In this document: one piece after another, positions 15,884-18,040 of the stretch | How positions within the stretch are numbered: the first letter of the stretch is position 1 | Layout: every line of letters starts with the position of its first letter | Notes under the pieces: generated by a model | Databases searched by the model: none | What the model was told of the DNA's origin: nothing | What the model saw: the letters and a program-made list of their open reading frames with translations, nothing else | Assembly (NCBI GenBank): GCA_964629645.1 | Contig: CAZVSU010000054.1 | Location: 1-18,040 of the forward strand | DNA: 18,040 nt | From: JAAKFL01 sp964629645 | Lineage (GTDB): Bacteria; Chlamydiota; Chlamydiia; Chlamydiales; SLFE01 | Reading direction: 5' to 3' | Program-made: the position numbers and the translations under genes

Positions 15884-16816
15884 CTACTGCTTGATCAAAG
15901 AGACATTAATCGAAACATCGGTTTCTGTTTCAGTAGAAACGGGCTCGGCAAGAGTCAGGCCTAATGAAAGGGCATATTCTTCTTTCATTGACTTCAAAAT
16001 ACCGGTCTTACTGTCGAGAACGACGATACTTTTTCTAGAGCCCTTTAAGTCGTTGACGGTATTCTTGAGATCCCCTTGGGACGAGGCTAGCAGTTCTTCT
16101 TGAGTGAAGTCTCGAGACGACTGAAGGAGTACCCCTTCTGAATTTTGACCGACGAACTTCCACTTGGTGGTGACCCCTTTGATCAGCTCTTCCGGGTATC
16201 GATGCTCCCATGAGTCGCCGACGGCAACCGCTTTCTCCGGGAGATACTCTGTGAACTGTTTCAACCAAAGAGAAATGGCATCAAAATTAACGGAACATTG
16301 GCGGATTGTTTCAACAGGGATAAGGGCACTGAGTCGATCTTCAATGGACGCATAAGCTTGGGGAAGATGATTCACAGACGCTATTTTTCCGTTTTGATCA
16401 AGCGTAAAATTGAGCGACAGCCCTTCAAAAGCCTCGGCGATCTGAGTGATCATCTGGTCGATAATGTCGCGGCCTTCATTTTTCGAGTCGAAATTTTGGG
16501 AAAACACCACGACTTCTTTTTGTAAACTTTTGAGGGTGCCCACAACTTTTGGATTCAAAAGGGTCGCTTTGAGCTCGGTCGTTCCATCGGGTGCAACGGA
16601 AACTGCCTTCACATCAACGTTGCTGAGCACTTTTAGGTCCCAAACGACATGAGCGTCTTGTGGTTTTATGATGGTTTGATTGCCGGTAATTTCTATTTCC
16701 ATTTTGTATGGGGTGGTGTCACCTTCGGTGTATTTGGGAGAAAGCGAGCGTGCAGTTTCGGCAAACCCTGTCAAAGGTGCGATTGTCATGAGTAAAATGA
16801 GGATCATTTTTTTCAC
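15884..16816 (-). CDS. exported protein of unknown function (DUF6263-like)
   Basis: A 310-residue protein with a clean signal peptide, VKKMILILLMTIAPLTGFAET, cleaved probably after GFA. I chose the GTG at 16816 because AGGAGG lies six bases before it and a -10 box lies upstream; the longer frame from an ATG at 16861 would hide the signal peptide behind 15 residues and start before that promoter. The mature part is polar and beta-rich, with paired strands such as YKMEIEITGNQTI and VVWDLKVLSNVDVKAVSVAPDG, and a late GDSWEHRYPEE and KTGILKSMKEEYALSLG. This resembles a family of periplasmic or secreted proteins of unknown function (DUF6263), from memory only. It is the first gene of the minus-strand cluster containing selU. 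Confidence 0.75.
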   Translation of the reverse strand: MKKMILILLMTIAPLTGFAETARSLSPKYTEGDTTPYKMEIEITGNQTIIKPQDAHVVWDLKVLSNVDVKAVSVAPDGTTELKATLLNPKVVGTLKSLQKEVVVFSQNFDSKNEGRDIIDQMITQIAEAFEGLSLNFTLDQNGKIASVNHLPQAYASIEDRLSALIPVETIRQCSVNFDAISLWLKQFTEYLPEKAVAVGDSWEHRYPEELIKGVTTKWKFVGQNSEGVLLQSSRDFTQEELLASSQGDLKNTVNDLKGSRKSIVVLDSKTGILKSMKEEYALSLGLTLAEPVSTETETDVSINVSLIKQ

Positions 16817-16835
16817 AGGAAACCTCCTAGGTCTT

Positions 16836-16841
16836 ATTATA
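16836..16841 (-). promoter_or_regulatory. -10 box of the exported-protein gene
   Basis: A perfect TATAAT on the minus strand, 19 bases before the GTG start and followed by the AGGAGG ribosome site. No good -35 hexamer is found at 16 to 18 bases upstream, so the promoter may need an activator or be weak. Confidence 0.45.
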
Positions 16842-16958
16842 GAGACCCCACCATAGCACATTTAGGGGAAATTCTAGAAGGAAAAACCCGAAATTTCAGA
16901 ATAGAGGGCGACCGCTGATCGACGCCCAGCCGACCAATAGATGTCTGAGCGCCGAATG

Positions 16959-16972
16959 GTAATCGGTCACGG
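16959..16972 (+). repeat. left terminal inverted repeat (14 bp)
   Basis: GTAATCGGTCACGG, reverse complement of 17368-17381. Similarity stops abruptly on both sides of the 14 bases. Confidence 0.65.
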
Positions 16973-17015
16973 GTTCTAAGCCTGAGTATCGGATTAAGCG
17001 TACACGATTAGGCAT

Positions 17016-17189
17016 TTAATCCCAGGTAATCCAAAAAACAACCGATCTTTGCTCACTGATTCGGTAGACTATCTGTAGTTGCCCCATGAGAGTTTCAACG
17101 TTGGTTGTCTCAATGCAATCGAACCAATCCAAAATCTGAGGGAGAGAGCGTTGAGCAAGCCGCTTATCATCTCTTGCCGAAAGATCCCT
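17016..17189 (-). pseudogene. remnant open frame inside the inverted-repeat element
   Basis: A 57-codon minus-strand frame between a TGA (17190-17192) and a TAA (17016-17018) reads like protein: RDLSARDDKRLAQRSLPQIL at its start and LMGQLQIVYRISEQRSVVFW near its end. It lacks an upstream start codon and ribosome site, so it is either the surviving 3' end of a longer gene or chance. Its orientation and end near the left inverted repeat fit the tail of a transposase or passenger gene, but I cannot name a family. Confidence 0.3.
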
Positions 17190-17214
17190 TCATTCATGTA
17201 AGGGATGAAAAGCG

Positions 17215-17256
17215 AAAAAGAGCCTTTGTTGTTTGTACGCAACATTGGCTCTTTTT
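17215..17256. terminator. bidirectional Rho-independent terminator
   Basis: AAAAAGAGCC (17215-17224) pairs perfectly with GGCTCTTTTT (17247-17256), and inside it TGTTG pairs with CAACA around a short loop. T-runs follow on both strands. It lies 141 bases beyond the stop of the 17397-17633 gene and is the first good terminator for that minus-strand pair. Confidence 0.75.
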
Positions 17257-17367
17257 AACTTTTTTCTTTGATAATTTTTGGTAGTGTAACATCGTTTCCG
17301 TAAATTCAATTTGCAAGAGTCATAAGAATTTCTTGCAGAAAAAATGTTGCGTGATCTCGACAAGCCT

Positions 17368-17381
17368 CCGTGACCGATTAC
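17368..17381 (-). repeat. right terminal inverted repeat (14 bp)
   Basis: CCGTGACCGATTAC on the plus strand, exact reverse complement of 16959-16972. It lies 15 bases from the 3' end of the small gene at 17397. Confidence 0.65.
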
Positions 17382-17396
17382 TTAAGTTGAATTACC

Positions 17397-17633
17397 TCAA
17401 ATATTCCAATTTACTTCAGGATAATGGGCAGCTAAATTAATATGCAATTCATCTAAATCAGAATACCATTCATCATACCCTTCATCACTAGATGAATCAT
17501 TTATTTTTTTTGTGAGATAAACGGTGTATCCTCCTCCTCTAGAAGAGTCATCTTCAATGAAAATATACCAGGACTTGTAATCACCAGATAAAATCTTCCC
17601 TATTCTATTAAATTTAATTTTTTTCTTATTCAT
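17397..17633 (-). CDS. small acidic protein, probable immunity protein
   Basis: A 78-residue soluble protein with a basic start (MNKKKIKFNRIGKIL), a central aromatic strand pair (SWYIFIEDDSSRGGGYTVYL) and an acidic, Trp/Tyr/Asp-rich C-terminal half (DEGYDEWYSDLDELH). Its composition and pattern are typical of immunity proteins that neutralise polymorphic toxins, though I cannot name the family. Its ATG lies inside the last codons of the upstream frame (8-base overlap, ATGAATAA), so translation is coupled. The DNA is strongly A+T-rich compared with the rest of the window: 17 G/C in the 60 bases 17401-17460. The role is inferred mainly from position and composition. Confidence 0.65.
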   Translation of the reverse strand: MNKKKIKFNRIGKILSGDYKSWYIFIEDDSSRGGGYTVYLTKKINDSSSDEGYDEWYSDLDELHINLAAHYPEVNWNI

Positions 17634-18040
17634 AAAACCTAATGTGATTATTTGTAATACGTAAAGATTTTTTATTATATAGCTCTAAATGAAAATGGTT
17701 ATAATAAGGATTGTGCAATCCATTTAATGAACTTGAATCGAGTCGTAATTGTCTCAAATTATCGATGCTGCGATATATTCCTTTTCCCGTTTTATCCATA
17801 GTCCTATAACGACCACCTAAAAATTTTGATCCGACGTTTAGGACATCATCTGCGTGAAGTAAATATTTGCTGGTCATGTTTCCTGATCCTAAGTAAGTCT
17901 CTCGAATAACAGCACTTGGCAAGTCTAGCTTTACAGATCCTCCTTTTAAATGAAAAGGAACTTGGTTTGCAATCTGACTTCCGGCCAGCAATTCCCACTG
18001 AATTGCTAAGTTGCGAAATTTATCTTTAATAAATATTTTA
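17626..18040 (-). CDS. C-terminal part of a probable polymorphic toxin (5' end outside the window)
   Basis: The frame is open to the window edge and gives at least 138 residues. It begins KIFIKDKFRNLAIQWELLAG, so the TTG at 17991 is probably not the true start and this is the end of a longer protein. The last 60 residues contain RQLRLDSSSLNGLHNP and NHFHLELYN, a pattern I recall from C-terminal domains of RHS-type and other polymorphic toxins, where a conserved RxFRxT...GxH...HxHFE stretch occurs; the HxH pair may be catalytic or structural. The overlapping small acidic gene downstream fits a toxin/immunity pair. Low G+C suggests acquisition by transfer. It could also be an orphan toxin tip left by recombination; the missing N-terminal part would decide. 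Confidence 0.6.
   Translation of the reverse strand, partial: KIFIKDKFRNLAIQWELLAGSQIANQVPFHLKGGSVKLDLPSAVIRETYLGSGNMTSKYLLHADDVLNVGSKFLGGRYRTMDKTGKGIYRSIDNLRQLRLDSSSLNGLHNPYYNHFHLELYNKKSLRITNNHIRFYE

Larger units (their letters stand above)
16959..17381. mobile_element. 423-base element bounded by perfect 14-bp inverted repeats, probably a decayed insertion sequence or MITE
   Basis: GTAATCGGTCACGG at 16959-16972 recurs as its exact reverse complement at 17368-17381. A perfect 14-base inverted pair in so short a gap is very unlikely by chance. Inside are a degenerate open frame ending 44 bases from the left repeat, pointing right to left (as transposases often end near an inverted repeat), and a strong hairpin. 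The flanking bases (ATG left, TTA right) show no target-site duplication, so the element is old, rearranged, or differently bounded. It marks the change from G+C-balanced genes on the left to A+T-rich DNA on the right. No known insertion-sequence family is recognised. Confidence 0.5.

Noticed and set aside
16961..16986. tRNA-like GGTTCTAA stretch next to the left inverted repeat
   Set aside because: The flanking bases do not form a T-stem, and no anticodon or acceptor stem can be drawn.
17184..17206. ATCCCTT / AAGGGAT hairpin with 9-base loop
   Set aside because: Only 7 bases of stem and no T-run; it is overshadowed by the strong hairpin at 17215-17256.
17312..17337. TGCAAGA / TCTTGCA hairpin after the immunity gene
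   Set aside because: Seven-base stem with a 12-base loop and no T-run in the direction of transcription; a weak terminator at best.

Overview
The window is a dense, gene-rich stretch of a Gram-negative bacterial chromosome of moderate G+C. The TolC-type efflux operon with an outer-membrane channel and the exported proteins show the double membrane. Metabolic genes mix with unrecognised small genes, one of which ends like a protein meant for eukaryotic prenylation, and this suggests a host-associated or intracellular bacterium. A Chlamydia-related amoeba symbiont or a Legionellales member would fit. The lineage is a guess from style and cannot be settled from this sequence alone.

Layout. Positions 1-64 hold a possible 3' end of a plus-strand gene. 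From 3733 down to 121 (minus strand) lies an ackA-xfp operon closed by a clear Rho-independent terminator: phosphoketolase makes acetyl phosphate and acetate kinase turns it into ATP and acetate. From 3938 to 5872 (plus strand) are three unrecognised genes: a 340-residue helical protein, a gene split by a -1 frameshift, and a 144-residue proline-rich protein ending in a polybasic tract plus a Cys-Val-Val-Ala CaaX box. From 9955 down to 5983 (minus strand) is a three-gene tripartite drug-efflux operon (TolC-like, HlyD/EmrA-like, EmrB-like MFS). It is transcribed from a promoter that overlaps a divergent promoter for a small membrane protein (10052-10549).

From 16816 down to 10595 five minus-strand genes lie close together: an exported protein of unknown function, selU/mnmH (tRNA 2-selenouridine synthase), a lipase-maturation-factor-family membrane protein, aceB (malate synthase) and aceA (isocitrate lyase). 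Together with ackA-xfp, the window carries both an acetate/acetyl-phosphate-producing route and the glyoxylate bypass that lets C2 units be assimilated.

The right end is different. A 423-base stretch (16959-17381) is bounded by a perfect 14-base inverted repeat and contains a decayed open frame and a strong hairpin, so it looks like a decayed mobile element. Beyond it, A+T-rich DNA encodes the C-terminal part of a probable polymorphic-toxin protein overlapped by 8 bases by a small acidic probable immunity gene, a typical toxin/immunity arrangement and probably acquired by transfer. The strongest candidate for something undescribed is the CaaX-terminated protein at 5438-5872 and its two unrecognised neighbours.
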